From assembly GCA_902766105.1 (NCBI GenBank), contig CACXCI010000009.1, positions 1 through 40,973 of the forward strand: 40,973 nt of DNA, given 5' to 3'. This DNA comes from an uncultured bacterium. Lineage in GTDB: Bacteria; Cyanobacteriota; Vampirovibrionia; Gastranaerophilales; Gastranaerophilaceae. Of the stretch, positions 8,553-17,492 are shown piece after piece (position 1 is the stretch's first letter; each line of letters starts with the position of its first letter). The position numbers and the translations under genes are program-made. The notes beneath the pieces are model-generated. The model was not told the origin of the DNA, made no database searches, and saw only the letters and a list, made by a program, of their open reading frames with translations.

Positions 8553-9353
8553 CTAATGGATGTTAAAATCTGTTCTTTTATCAAGAATTTTCTCTTTTAA
8601 TTTTTTGAATCCTGAACCATAGAAATATTTCAATTGTTCAGGGAAATTGGCATTTACATCAAGCAAATACATATCGTGAACCGTAAATTCCTTTATTAAA
8701 ATTGCAATATCATGATTTTTTGTCCAAATAGCTTGTTTTTCTATTTTGCCAAATAAAGATTCTTCATTGTCAGACAGCAGGTATATTAAACGGCTTCCCA
8801 TAGCCTGTTCAATTTCTTTTGCTCCATCGTGCTTATAGACAAGTCCGTATACGGTATCGAAATTATCATAAGCAACGATTTTGATATTTACTCCTCTGTC
8901 ATAAGCTTTTGATATTTCTTTTTCAATTTGTCTGAAATCCTCTGCCCAGATTTCTAAAAATAGAGATATTTTTGAGTTATTAACAATTTCTTTTATCTTA
9001 TTTATAATGTTTTCGTATTCATATATATAGTGAATCGGTTCATTATAATTTTCTTTGATATTCGGTAGCTTTTTTTCAAGATAATCTATTGTCGAATTAA
9101 TTTTTCTTTTAAACCTTTGAGTTAATTCTTTTGGAGAAATAGGTGTGTATTTTTGTGGTTTTTCTTTTGTTGAATAAACTATACTTTCTGTTTCCAATGA
9201 TTTTAGAGCATCGTAGGCTCTGGATTGTGGAATATCTGCCATTTGAGAAATTTCGTATCCTGTTGCAGGATATTTTTTCAAAAGTGCAATATAGACTTTT
9301 GCTTCGTAAGAGTTAAATCCAAATTCTTTGAGTTTTTCAACGATATCATTCAT
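8553..9353 (-). CDS. TrmB-family transcriptional regulator
   Basis: A 266-aa DNA-binding regulator. The N-terminal winged helix-turn-helix (about residues 1-70) has the typical TrmB opening, LKEFGFNSYEAKVYIALLK, followed by IPQSRAYDALKSLE as the recognition region. The remainder (about 110-260) resembles the C-terminal effector domain of TrmB proteins, which bind small ligands, often sugars in archaea. It is transcribed divergently from a dicarboxylate/amino-acid symporter, and a 30-bp inverted repeat lies 27 bp upstream of its ATG. Local, possibly autoregulated control of the symporter is a reasonable inference. The ligand is unknown. Confidence 0.82.
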   Translation of the reverse strand: MNDIVEKLKEFGFNSYEAKVYIALLKKYPATGYEISQMADIPQSRAYDALKSLETESIVYSTKEKPQKYTPISPKELTQRFKRKINSTIDYLEKKLPNIKENYNEPIHYIYEYENIINKIKEIVNNSKISLFLEIWAEDFRQIEKEISKAYDRGVNIKIVAYDNFDTVYGLVYKHDGAKEIEQAMGSRLIYLLSDNEESLFGKIEKQAIWTKNHDIAILIKEFTVHDMYLLDVNANFPEQLKYFYGSGFKKLKEKILDKRTDFNIH

Positions 9354-9379
9354 ATACTGATACTATCAAATTTTTCTCT

Positions 9380-9409
9380 AATTGTAAAATATAACTAAAT
9401 TTTACAATT
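9380..9409. promoter_or_regulatory. Candidate operator (11-bp inverted repeat)
   Basis: AATTGTAAAAT and ATTTTACAATT form a perfect 11-bp inverted repeat with an 8-bp spacer, in the divergent gap between the TrmB-family regulator and the symporter. Half-site centres are about 19 bp apart, near two helical turns, as expected for a dimeric wHTH regulator. A looser outer pair (ACTATCA at 9362, TGATAGT at 9428) frames it. Confidence 0.55.
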
Positions 9410-9445
9410 ATGCACGCTCTAATGTAATGATAGTTATGTTTGTAT

Positions 9446-9451
9446 TATAAT
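9446..9451 (+). promoter_or_regulatory. Candidate -10 box for the symporter gene
   Basis: A perfect TATAAT stands about 20 bp before the TTG start codon. No good -35 is visible, consistent with an activated or regulated promoter next to the inverted repeat. Confidence 0.4.
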
Positions 9452-9470
9452 TTGTAAGAGAGGTTATAAC

Positions 9471-10787
9471 TTGAAACATTCACGACTGACATTTTTTATA
9501 TTTTTAGCACTGGTATTGGGTGTTTTATTCGGTCATTTTGCCCCGCATTTAGCAGTCAAAATGAGGGCTTTGGCATTAATCTTTTTACGTATGGTGAAAA
9601 TGATTATTGCTCCTTTGCTGTTTGCAACTCTTGTTACGGGAATTGCAGGACACGGCAGTGCTAAAAAATTAGGTAAAGTCGGAATAAAAACGATTGTATA
9701 TTTTGAAATTGTAACAACATTGGCTCTTATCATCGGGCTTACAATGGGAAATATTTTTAACCCCGGCAAAGGTTTTGTATCAGGTACTGTAGCAAACCCC
9801 GAGTTATTGAAAGAAGCAGGATTGATGGCTGTTACAACTCCGCATACCTCTGTTTCCGAGATGATTGTTAATGTATTTCCGACAAGTATAATTCAGGCTA
9901 TGGCTGAAGGTAATTTATTACAAATTGTAGTGTTCTCAATCTTTATGGCGGTAGCTATTGTCGCAGTTGGCGAAAAAGCAAAGCCTGTTATGGATGTGCT
10001 GCATTCGGTATCTCAAATAATGTTTAAATTTACCGAATATGTCATGTATTTTGCCCCTTTGGGTATTTTCGGCGCAATAGCATCAACTGTTGGAATGAAC
10101 GGACTGTCAATTCTTAAAAACTATGCAAAGATAATATTTTCACTTTATACAGCGCTTGCTGTATTTGTAATTTTAGTATTATTTATCGCTTGTAAGTATG
10201 CGAGAATTTCATTTAGAAATTTGTTGAAAGTAATTCAAGAACCTGCAATTTTGGCATTTTCTACCGCAAGTTCAGAGGCAGCTTTTCCTAAAGCAATAGA
10301 AATTATGGAAAAATTTGGTGTGCCTCAAAATATTGTAAGTTTTGTTATGCCGACAGGTTACACTTTTAATCTTGACGGAAGTACACTGTATCTTGCAATG
10401 GCAGTAATTTTTTCATCTCAAATTTGCGGTATAAATTTGGATATAAATCAGCAAATTTTAATGATGCTTGCTCTAATGCTAACCAGTAAAGGTATTGCAG
10501 GAGTTCCGAGAGTTTCACTTGTTGTTTTGGCAGGTACTTTATCGAGCTTTAATATTCCGATTATCGGAGTTGCAATATTGTTAGGTATAGACCAAATTCT
10601 TGACATGGGAAGAACGACAGTCAATCTGATTGGAAACTGTGTTGCAACTGTTGTTATTGCTCGTTGGGAAAACGAATTTGATTATGATAAAATGAATACA
10701 TTCATAAAAGATTTTGAAGTCGAAAAAACAGATTGGAGTGTAGGCTCTTTAAAAAATTTGTGTAAAAAAGAAGAAACAAAAGGATAA
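9471..10787 (+). CDS. Dicarboxylate/amino acid:cation symporter (DAACS family)
   Basis: A 438-aa inner-membrane transporter of the GltP/DctA fold. Multiple TM helices begin near residue 7. The hairpin motif is AFSTASSEAAFPKA. The substrate and sodium-site motif PTGYTFNLDGSTLY matches the PTGYSFNLDG pattern of C4-dicarboxylate carriers, followed by SKGIAGVPRVS. These do not settle whether the substrate is glutamate/aspartate or succinate/fumarate/malate. The start codon is TTG, with AGAGAGG about 8 nt upstream. The gene is divergent from a TrmB-family regulator, its likely controller, and ends 4 bp before ileS, so the two probably share a transcript. Confidence 0.88.
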   Translation: MKHSRLTFFIFLALVLGVLFGHFAPHLAVKMRALALIFLRMVKMIIAPLLFATLVTGIAGHGSAKKLGKVGIKTIVYFEIVTTLALIIGLTMGNIFNPGKGFVSGTVANPELLKEAGLMAVTTPHTSVSEMIVNVFPTSIIQAMAEGNLLQIVVFSIFMAVAIVAVGEKAKPVMDVLHSVSQIMFKFTEYVMYFAPLGIFGAIASTVGMNGLSILKNYAKIIFSLYTALAVFVILVLFIACKYARISFRNLLKVIQEPAILAFSTASSEAAFPKAIEIMEKFGVPQNIVSFVMPTGYTFNLDGSTLYLAMAVIFSSQICGINLDINQQILMMLALMLTSKGIAGVPRVSLVVLAGTLSSFNIPIIGVAILLGIDQILDMGRTTVNLIGNCVATVVIARWENEFDYDKMNTFIKDFEVEKTDWSVGSLKNLCKKEETKG

Positions 10788-10791
10788 AAAA

Positions 10792-13614
10792 ATGGCAGAA
10801 AGTACAAAAACCGAATATAAAAACACTTTGAATTTACCTCAGACAACTTTAGCTATGAGGGCTAATGCAACTGTCAGAGAATTGGAAATACAAAAATTTT
10901 GGCAGGATAATGACATTTATAACAAAATTTTGGAAAGTAAAGATAAATCAAATTCTTTTGTATTGCACGACGGACCTCCATATTTGAGTTCTGAAAAAAT
11001 TCACGTCGGAACTGCAATGAACAAGATATTGAAAGATATTTTGATTAAATATAAATCTCAAAAAGGGTTTTATGCTCCAATGGTTCCGGGGTATGACGGA
11101 CACGGTTTGCCGATAGAAAATGCGGTTGTTAAAAATATCAAAGGCGGCAGACATTCAATAACAGAGGTTGAACTAAGGGCAAAATGCCGAGAATTTGCGC
11201 ATAAAAACCTAAAAGGACAAGAATCAGAGTTCAAACGTCTTGGAGTTTTGGGCAACTGGGAAAATCCATATTTAACAATAAATCCTGAATACGAAGCAGA
11301 GCAAGTCAGAGTATTTGGTGAAATGTATAAAAAGGGTTATATTGAAAAAGGCTTGAAACCTGTTTATTGGTGCGCATCTTGTGAAACTGCACTGGCAGAA
11401 GCTGAAGTTGAGTATGCTGATCACACCTCAACATCAATTTATGTTCGCTTTAAATTTGATGATGACAGTATAAATAAACTTCGTAATAAGCTTGCCTTCC
11501 TGACATCTTGTCCGCTTGACATCTACTCTGTTATTTGGACAACAACACCTTGGACAATTCCATCTAATATGGCAATTTCTATGCACCCAAGATTTGAATA
11601 TACCTTCTTTGAGGGGGTAAATGATAGCAGTATCTATGTTGTTGCTACAGAATTGCTGGATTCTTTTCTTGCAGATGTAGAATGGGAAAAATCTGATATC
11701 AAAGTTTTGGGTACTTGCCAAGGTCAAGATTTAGAACTGCTAAATACAAAACATCCTTTAATAGACAGAAAATCTCCTATAATTTTGGGTGAACACGTTA
11801 CATTAGATGCCGGTACAGGTTCTGTTCACACAGCTCCCGGACATGGTTTAGAGGACTACGAGGTTGGGTGTAAATATAATATTGAGGTATTTTCGCCATT
11901 GGATGGAGAAGGTGTTTGGAAAGATGAGGTAGGTATTCCTGAACTAATTGGTGTTCCTTATTACAAGGGTAATGCAATGGTTATTGAAATGCTTGAAAAA
12001 TGCGGAGCATTGTTAAAGGCGCAGGATATAAACCACAGCTATCCTCACTGCTGGAGATGTAAGCACCCTGTAATTTATCGTGCAACTCCTCAATGGTTTG
12101 TAAAAGTGGATAAATTCAGAGCGAAAGCAATGGAGGCAATTCATAATGTCAAATTTATTCCGGCAAGTGGAGAAAACAGAATAGGTAACATGGTCGAAAG
12201 TCGTGCTGATTGGTGTATCTCAAGACAAAGAGCATGGGGTGTACCGATTCCGATATTTTATTGTGAAGATTGCGGAGAAGTTATCTGTACTGACGAAACA
12301 ATTGAACATGTTGCTAAATTGTTTGAGCAAGAAAGTTCCGATGCGTGGGTAAAATACTCTGAAAACGAGTTGTTACCCCAAGGCTTTGTATGTCCTAAAT
12401 GCGGAAAAAATCACTTCCGTAAAGAAAAAGACATTATGGATGTTTGGTTTGATTCAGGTATTTCTTGGCGTGCTGTTGTTGAAAAAAGAGCTGATGAACT
12501 CGGTCATACCCCTGTTGATATGTACTTAGAAGGTTCTGATCAGCACAGAGGCTGGTTCCAATCATCACTTTTAACATCAATTGCGACTCAGGAAAAAGCT
12601 CCCTATAAACAAGTCTTAACTCACGGTTTTGTATTTGGGGAAGACGGTCGTAAGATGTCAAAATCTTTAGGCAATTACATAAGACCTGATGATATTATTA
12701 AAAATTATGGTGCAGATATTCTAAGACTTTGGGCTGCCTCAGTTGATTACAGAAACGGTATCAAAATCGGTAATAATATCATTGGTCAATTAACAGAAAT
12801 CTTCAAAAAAACAAGAAACACTGCAAGATTTTTAATCGGTAACTTGTTTGACTTTGACCCGAAAACAGATTACGTTCAGTATGATGAATTGAAACCGATT
12901 GATAAATTTGCACTTCACAAATTGAACAAATTAATTGAAGAGGTTACCGTAGCTTTTGAAAATTATGAATTTTATAAGTATTTCCAAAGTTTACAAAATT
13001 TTGCAGCAGTTGATTTAAGTTCATTCTACTTGGATATTGTAAAAGACAGACTATATACAGCAGGTAAAAAATCATTATCTCGCAGGGCTTGTCAAACTGT
13101 TTTATATGAAAATTTGATGGCATTAGTTAAGATTTTAGCTCCTGTAATGCCACATCAGGCTGAAGATATTTGGCAAAATATTCCTGAAATTCAACGTGGC
13201 GGTTTGATAAGTATATTACTGTCGGATTTCCCTGTTGTAAATGAAAAATGGAATAATGTACAATTAGAAGAAGATTTTACGAAAATTTTAAAATCTCGTG
13301 AAGTTGTATCTCGTGCAATAGAACCCCTAAGAGCTGATAAAAAAGTCGGCAGCTCGTTAGAAGTTGCGGTATATGTAAAAGCTGATGATAATTCTGTTTT
13401 GAAGGCTAATGAAGCTGATTTAGCAGATATTTATATAGTATCTCAGGCTTATTTAACTGATACGGCACCATCTGAGGTTATGAATGAACACTCGGAAGAG
13501 GGGTATACCGTTTGGGTTACAAAGGCTCATGGCGAAAAATGTGTCAGATGCTGGAAATATCGTGATTTGAATGATGATGGTATTTGTCCGGATTGCGTGG
13601 AAGCTGTTAAATAG
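10792..13614 (+). CDS. ileS: Isoleucyl-tRNA synthetase (HIGH motif reads HVGT)
   Basis: A 940-aa class I synthetase charging tRNA-Ile. Evidence: DGPPYLSSEKIHVGT in the first active-site region; the CP1 editing domain including WTTTPWTIPSN and GTGSVHTAPGHG; WCISRQRAWGVPIP; DGRKMSKSLGN as the KMSKS loop; an anticodon-binding domain; and a C-terminal Cys4 zinc site (CVRCWKYR and CPDC). The zinc finger and length point to the common bacterial type (IleRS1). The HIGH signature is H71-V72-G73-T74, so the second histidine is replaced by threonine. The codons are unambiguous, and the rest of the enzyme looks intact. It is 4 bp downstream of the symporter gene and is followed by a hairpin terminator. 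Confidence 0.96.
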   Translation: MAESTKTEYKNTLNLPQTTLAMRANATVRELEIQKFWQDNDIYNKILESKDKSNSFVLHDGPPYLSSEKIHVGTAMNKILKDILIKYKSQKGFYAPMVPGYDGHGLPIENAVVKNIKGGRHSITEVELRAKCREFAHKNLKGQESEFKRLGVLGNWENPYLTINPEYEAEQVRVFGEMYKKGYIEKGLKPVYWCASCETALAEAEVEYADHTSTSIYVRFKFDDDSINKLRNKLAFLTSCPLDIYSVIWTTTPWTIPSNMAISMHPRFEYTFFEGVNDSSIYVVATELLDSFLADVEWEKSDIKVLGTCQGQDLELLNTKHPLIDRKSPIILGEHVTLDAGTGSVHTAPGHGLEDYEVGCKYNIEVFSPLDGEGVWKDEVGIPELIGVPYYKGNAMVIEMLEKCGALLKAQDINHSYPHCWRCKHPVIYRATPQWFVKVDKFRAKAMEAIHNVKFIPASGENRIGNMVESRADWCISRQRAWGVPIPIFYCEDCGEVICTDETIEHVAKLFEQESSDAWVKYSENELLPQGFVCPKCGKNHFRKEKDIMDVWFDSGISWRAVVEKRADELGHTPVDMYLEGSDQHRGWFQSSLLTSIATQEKAPYKQVLTHGFVFGEDGRKMSKSLGNYIRPDDIIKNYGADILRLWAASVDYRNGIKIGNNIIGQLTEIFKKTRNTARFLIGNLFDFDPKTDYVQYDELKPIDKFALHKLNKLIEEVTVAFENYEFYKYFQSLQNFAAVDLSSFYLDIVKDRLYTAGKKSLSRRACQTVLYENLMALVKILAPVMPHQAEDIWQNIPEIQRGGLISILLSDFPVVNEKWNNVQLEEDFTKILKSREVVSRAIEPLRADKKVGSSLEVAVYVKADDNSVLKANEADLADIYIVSQAYLTDTAPSEVMNEHSEEGYTVWVTKAHGEKCVRCWKYRDLNDDGICPDCVEAVK

Positions 13615-13619
13615 AATAT

Positions 13620-13647
13620 AAAGGTCGGTTTTTTGAAACCGACCTTT
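13620..13647. terminator. Bidirectional hairpin terminator
   Basis: A perfect 12-bp stem (AAAGGTCGGTTT / AAACCGACCTTT, 4-nt loop) lies between the convergent ileS and a small membrane-protein gene. It begins 6 bp after the ileS stop codon, and AT-rich sequence flanks both sides. Confidence 0.85.
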
Positions 13648-13655
13648 ATTGTATG

Positions 13656-14036
13656 CTATTCCTCTGTTGCGTTTTGAGTATCATCTTTTTTTTCGGATTC
13701 TTCCTCCTCGCATAAAGATTTTACCGTATCTTGCATCGCTATTTTCAAATTTTTGAAGGCATAGTTCAGCTTGCCTTTATATCTGCGTGCAATTATGTAT
13801 AAAAGAACAATCCAACCGATTGGGGTGAAGATTAAGAAATTTTTTGCAATTTCACGAATCATAATCTGCAAAGGTCTTTCCGTAAAATCGCCTACTGCTG
13901 AACTAATAATATCAGACATACATTCCTGATCTTTTGTTTTGCTAACGAACTTAAACCCTGCATCTTTTGAAAAATCAACTTGATTTTGAGAATTGGTTAT
14001 TACTGTTCCAAAAGGTTTATATGTTGAAATCGTCAT
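13656..14036 (-). CDS. Hypothetical single-pass membrane protein, 126 aa
   Basis: Not recognised. One hydrophobic helix is visible at about residues 67-86 (NFLIFTPIGWIVLLYIIARR), followed by a basic stretch (RRYKGKLNYAFKNLK) and a highly acidic tail rich in Glu/Lys/Asp. The positive-inside rule would place the C-terminus in the cytoplasm. AAGGATGG precedes the ATG at good spacing. It converges on ileS and is divergent from dnaB across a 198-bp AT-rich gap, so it appears to be a single-gene transcript. Confidence 0.65.
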   Translation of the reverse strand: MTISTYKPFGTVITNSQNQVDFSKDAGFKFVSKTKDQECMSDIISSAVGDFTERPLQIMIREIAKNFLIFTPIGWIVLLYIIARRYKGKLNYAFKNLKIAMQDTVKSLCEEEESEKKDDTQNATEE

Positions 14037-14234
14037 TATCCATCCTTAATAAAATATATACTATATATATAAAGTAGTATATAATATAAATATTGCTAAT
14101 TCTATTTTATATTTTTAACATTTGTTAACATTGGTAAAATAAAATTGTATGTTAAATTTATTTAACGATATTACTTATTTAAAAGTCATAATGATTTTTG
14201 TGTAATATTATATTAATGAGGAAGGAAATATAGT

Positions 14235-15623
14235 ATGCCGTCTGCTACAAATTCAAAAAGAAAAGTTGATGAAAATTTAATCCCGCAAAATATCGAAGCT
14301 GAAGAAGCTGTATTAGGGGCAATTTTAGTTAATCCTGAAACATTATCCAAAGTTTCTGATACTTTAAAGCCGGCAAGTTTTTATAAGCCTGCTCACAGGC
14401 AGATTTATGAAGCTATGCTTCAATTATTTAACAACAACGATAATATTGATATTGTTACGGTGTCAGATGTTTTAAGCTATAGTGGAAAACTTGAATCTGT
14501 CGGCGGTCGTGCATATATTAATGATTTGGTTGAAAACACAATAACGACATCAAATATTGTATATTATGCCAAAATAATTCAGGAAAAAGCTATAAAAAGA
14601 GCGTTAATCAATGCAGGTTCCGAAATAGTTTCAAAAGGTTATGATTTAGAGCCAAGTGATGCTTCGTTAGAACAGGCTGAAAAATTAATTTTTGATATAG
14701 GTTCAAGTAAGGCAACTACGGATTTAAAACACGTTAAGGATATGGTATTAGATGCTTGGGATAGTATCGAATACAGATATAATCACAAGGATGAATTATC
14801 AGGATTGGCAACAGGATTTACCGAGTTAGATTCTCAGTTGGCGGGTTTGCATAAATCGGATTTGATAATTTTGGCAGCACGTCCTGCTATGGGAAAAACT
14901 GCATTGGCATTGAATATTGCGCAAAATGTTGCGATAAAAGAAAATGTTCCTGTTTGTATATTTTCTCTTGAAATGTCATCAGCTCAATTGGTACAAAGAA
15001 TGTTATGCTCTCATGCTGAAGTTGATGCGCAGAGATTAAAAACGGGTAATATGCTTCAAAAGGACTGGGAAGCTTTAACTAATGCGATGAATGATTTTAG
15101 TCAGGCTCCGATTTATATTGATGATACGAGTGGTTGCACAATAACGGATATTCGTACAAAATGCCGCAGGTTAAAAACCCAGCAAAAAGATTTGGGATTG
15201 ATTGTAATAGACTACCTTCAACTTATGGAAGGCGGCGGAAAAGATGACCGCTTACAGCAAATTTCTGCAATATCAAGGGGTTTAAAAATTCTTGCAAAAG
15301 AACTTGATGTTCCTATTATTTGTTTATCGCAGTTATCTCGTGCGGTTGAAGGTCGTAATGATAAACGCCCAATGTTGTCAGATTTGAGAGAATCAGGCTC
15401 AATTGAACAAGATGCCGATATTGTTATGTTTATTTACCGTGAAGATTATTATAACAAAGGAGAAAATGAGGAAGAAGAAAGTATTAAGGCTTCTTCTAAG
15501 GGATTGTCCGAAGTTATTATTGCAAAACACAGAAACGGCCCTGTCGGAACGGTTAAATTGTTGTTCCAAGGCAATATTACTAAATTTAAAAATCCGATTG
15601 ATCAGGCTTTTGACGCCTTCTAG
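14235..15623 (+). CDS. dnaB: Replicative DNA helicase DnaB
   Basis: Hexameric 5'-3' helicase of the replication fork. The N-terminal domain opens with PQNIEAEEAVLGAILVNPE. The RecA-like C-terminal domain has Walker A ARPAMGKTALALNIAQ, Walker B LIVIDYLQLMEG, and the later motif LSQLSRAVEGRNDKRPMLSDL followed by LRESGSIEQDADIVMFIYR. The 462-aa length is normal and there is no intein. GAGGAAGGAA lies upstream of the ATG. The 198-bp upstream gap is very AT-rich with several -10-like hexamers and contains no ORF. Downstream lies a repeat array. Confidence 0.96.
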   Translation: MPSATNSKRKVDENLIPQNIEAEEAVLGAILVNPETLSKVSDTLKPASFYKPAHRQIYEAMLQLFNNNDNIDIVTVSDVLSYSGKLESVGGRAYINDLVENTITTSNIVYYAKIIQEKAIKRALINAGSEIVSKGYDLEPSDASLEQAEKLIFDIGSSKATTDLKHVKDMVLDAWDSIEYRYNHKDELSGLATGFTELDSQLAGLHKSDLIILAARPAMGKTALALNIAQNVAIKENVPVCIFSLEMSSAQLVQRMLCSHAEVDAQRLKTGNMLQKDWEALTNAMNDFSQAPIYIDDTSGCTITDIRTKCRRLKTQQKDLGLIVIDYLQLMEGGGKDDRLQQISAISRGLKILAKELDVPIICLSQLSRAVEGRNDKRPMLSDLRESGSIEQDADIVMFIYREDYYNKGENEEEESIKASSKGLSEVIIAKHRNGPVGTVKLLFQGNITKFKNPIDQAFDAF

Positions 15624-15833
15624 TGGGGGGGTAAATATTGTTACCGACCGTAGTGCATTTCTACGACCGTTGTTTTAGGGGTAAATGTTACTACCAACCG
15701 TAGCGTGTTTCTGCGACCGTTGTTTTAGGGGGTAAATGTTGCTACCAACCGTAGCGTGTTTCTGCGACCATTGTTTTAGGGGGTAAATACTGCTACTAAC
15801 TTTAGAGTGTTTTCGCAATCATCGTGCTAGGGT
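15624..15833. repeat. Degenerate 51-bp tandem repeat (4 units)
   Basis: Directly after the dnaB stop codon, units that begin with GTAAAT recur at 15631, 15681, 15732, 15783 and 15834, a period of 50-51 bp. Each unit has the body 'CTACCAACCGTAGCG' and ends near 'GACCGTTGTTTTAG', with the last unit most diverged. Each contains a small hairpin (CGTAG ... CTACG in unit 1, CGTAG ... CTGCG in units 2 and 3), so pairing is kept through a G-T wobble. I see no coding sequence in it. Confidence 0.75.
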
Positions 15834-16033
15834 GTAAATGTGGCATGTCATTACGAGCGAACGAAAGTGAGCGTAGTAATCTCAGTGGTAAATGTAATAT
15901 GTCATTACGAGGAGTTGACTTAGGCAACGACGTAGTAATCTCATTAGTCAATGTTGCACAGCATTGCGATTGCGACGAAAATCAATGATTTTCTCGCAAT
16001 GACATATCCCCTCTCCTAAAGAGTAGGAGAGGG
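15834..16033. repeat. REP-like elements appended to the tandem array
   Basis: Two units keep the GTAAATG head of the preceding array but then carry a different core, from GTCATTACGAG to GTAGTAATCTCA (15847-15884 and 15901-15942). A third inverted element follows (ATTGCGA at 15963 and TCGCAAT at 15994, enclosing the dyad GAAAATCA/TGATTTTC). Finally there is a 9-bp palindrome, CCCTCTCCT/AGGAGAGGG, with a 7-nt loop (16009-16033). These resemble the dispersed GTCATTGCGAG-type intergenic repeats of many bacteria. No gene lies in 15624-16093. Confidence 0.65.
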
Positions 16034-16093
16034 TGTTTTCTGTGTGTCTGCCTTACGCTGGCACTAATTCTAATCTTTAGACGAGGGTATATA

Positions 16094-17419
16094 CTAATTT
16101 TTTTCAGATAAATATTTAACCATTCTGGACAAGTCTTTGTTCCAATCACCGTACCAGTTTTTCAAAATTACATCGGCAGGAGTTATGTTATTAAAAGTAT
16201 ATTCTTTAATTGAATCTATGAAAATATCTTCTCCGGTTTGCATTTCTTTTAAGGATTTTTCTGCAATATTTATTATTTCTTTTGCGTAGTCTGATATTTT
16301 TAATTTTTTTACAGGGGTATCAAGTGCGTATTTTGGAACATTATAGCGTATTTCAGAAAAATCATTGTATTGAAGATGTTTCAATAATTCTTCGCATTCT
16401 TCCATAGCAGATTCGTTGTACATTATTCCCTTGTATATTGCCAAAATTGCGTATTTTAAATCCCCGCCAACGCAGTCGTGGTTTCTGATTTCAATAAAAT
16501 TACGCATTCTGACCTCAGGGAAATACAGATTTGCTTGCAATTCATAATCTTCAATTGTTGCCTCAGCACCGTTATAACCATTTTTTATATACTCACCAAA
16601 GGTTATATCTCCGTTTATTTCAAATTGAAGATTATCTTTTTGAATAAATATCATAGGCGTTTTTAATACGCAATCAATATAATCTTCAAATGAAAATTCT
16701 TCACTGATTTTTCCTGCAAAGCCGCATCTGTCATTATCGGTATTCAGCCAGCTCAATGCCCTGAATGATTTATAACCCGTATCAACACCGCCTCGAATTG
16801 GGGAATTTGCAAACATAGCGCACATAAAAGGACTTAATTTGTTTGCCAGTTTAAATTTTCTCATTGCATCTTCTTCTGATGAAAAATCAATACAACATTG
16901 TATTCCTGCCGTTTCTCTCATCATAACATCAGACAGTATTCCCCATAAATATCTTGCCATTATACGGTATCTGTTTTTAGGGATAATATTTATTGATTTG
17001 TATGTAGAAAGTGGTGATACTCCATAGTTTAAAAGAGTTATATTCAAATTGTCGGTTATTGGTTTTAAAGTATTGTTAATGGAATTAATTTTTTCTTTAA
17101 GATGAAAAATAGTTTTTTCAGGCTTGGTGCTGATTTCAACCTGACTGCCAGGTTCTAATGTAATGGTATCATGTACTTTTTGTATACCTATAATGTTTTT
17201 ATTATCTAAAATGTAATCCCAAGTTTCTTCTTTTGAGTATTTTTCAAGTAAATTTTTAATTCCGTATTTTGCCCAATAATCAACAGTTTTCCCTGATGAT
17301 AAGGATATCGGAAGCCTTTCATATTCTATTCCGATTTGAAAATGTTCTCTTTTTTTATAACCCTTTGTATATAATTTTATAATTTCTTGTTTTTCTAATT
17401 TTTGTTCAAGTTTTAACAT
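16094..17419 (-). CDS. gshA: Glutamate-cysteine ligase, plant/GCS2 type
   Basis: Predicted to join glutamate and cysteine with ATP to give gamma-glutamylcysteine. The 441-aa protein follows the plant/alphaproteobacterial GCS2 pattern: FQIGIEYERL near residue 30; ITLEPGSQVEIS, the glutamate-site strand; MPKGRY-like IIPKNRYRIM; the TAGIQCCIDFSSEED core; and ANSPIRGG followed by LSWLNTDNDRCGF. The related EgtA acts in ergothioneine synthesis, but no egtB/egtD or gshB is in the window, so the pathway end product is unknown. AGGGG lies upstream of the ATG. The gene is divergent from rsmA (73-bp gap) and ends in the repeat region behind dnaB. Confidence 0.85.
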   Translation of the reverse strand: MLKLEQKLEKQEIIKLYTKGYKKREHFQIGIEYERLPISLSSGKTVDYWAKYGIKNLLEKYSKEETWDYILDNKNIIGIQKVHDTITLEPGSQVEISTKPEKTIFHLKEKINSINNTLKPITDNLNITLLNYGVSPLSTYKSINIIPKNRYRIMARYLWGILSDVMMRETAGIQCCIDFSSEEDAMRKFKLANKLSPFMCAMFANSPIRGGVDTGYKSFRALSWLNTDNDRCGFAGKISEEFSFEDYIDCVLKTPMIFIQKDNLQFEINGDITFGEYIKNGYNGAEATIEDYELQANLYFPEVRMRNFIEIRNHDCVGGDLKYAILAIYKGIMYNESAMEECEELLKHLQYNDFSEIRYNVPKYALDTPVKKLKISDYAKEIINIAEKSLKEMQTGEDIFIDSIKEYTFNNITPADVILKNWYGDWNKDLSRMVKYLSEKN

Positions 17420-17492
17420 GAATTACCCCTATATATAAACAATAATATAACAATATTTAAAATATCAAATAAAATTTTGTAAACATTTACCC

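Noticed and set aside
15624..15833. CRISPR-like array
   Set aside because: The units are contiguous 51-bp tandem repeats with no distinct spacers, and no cas genes are present.
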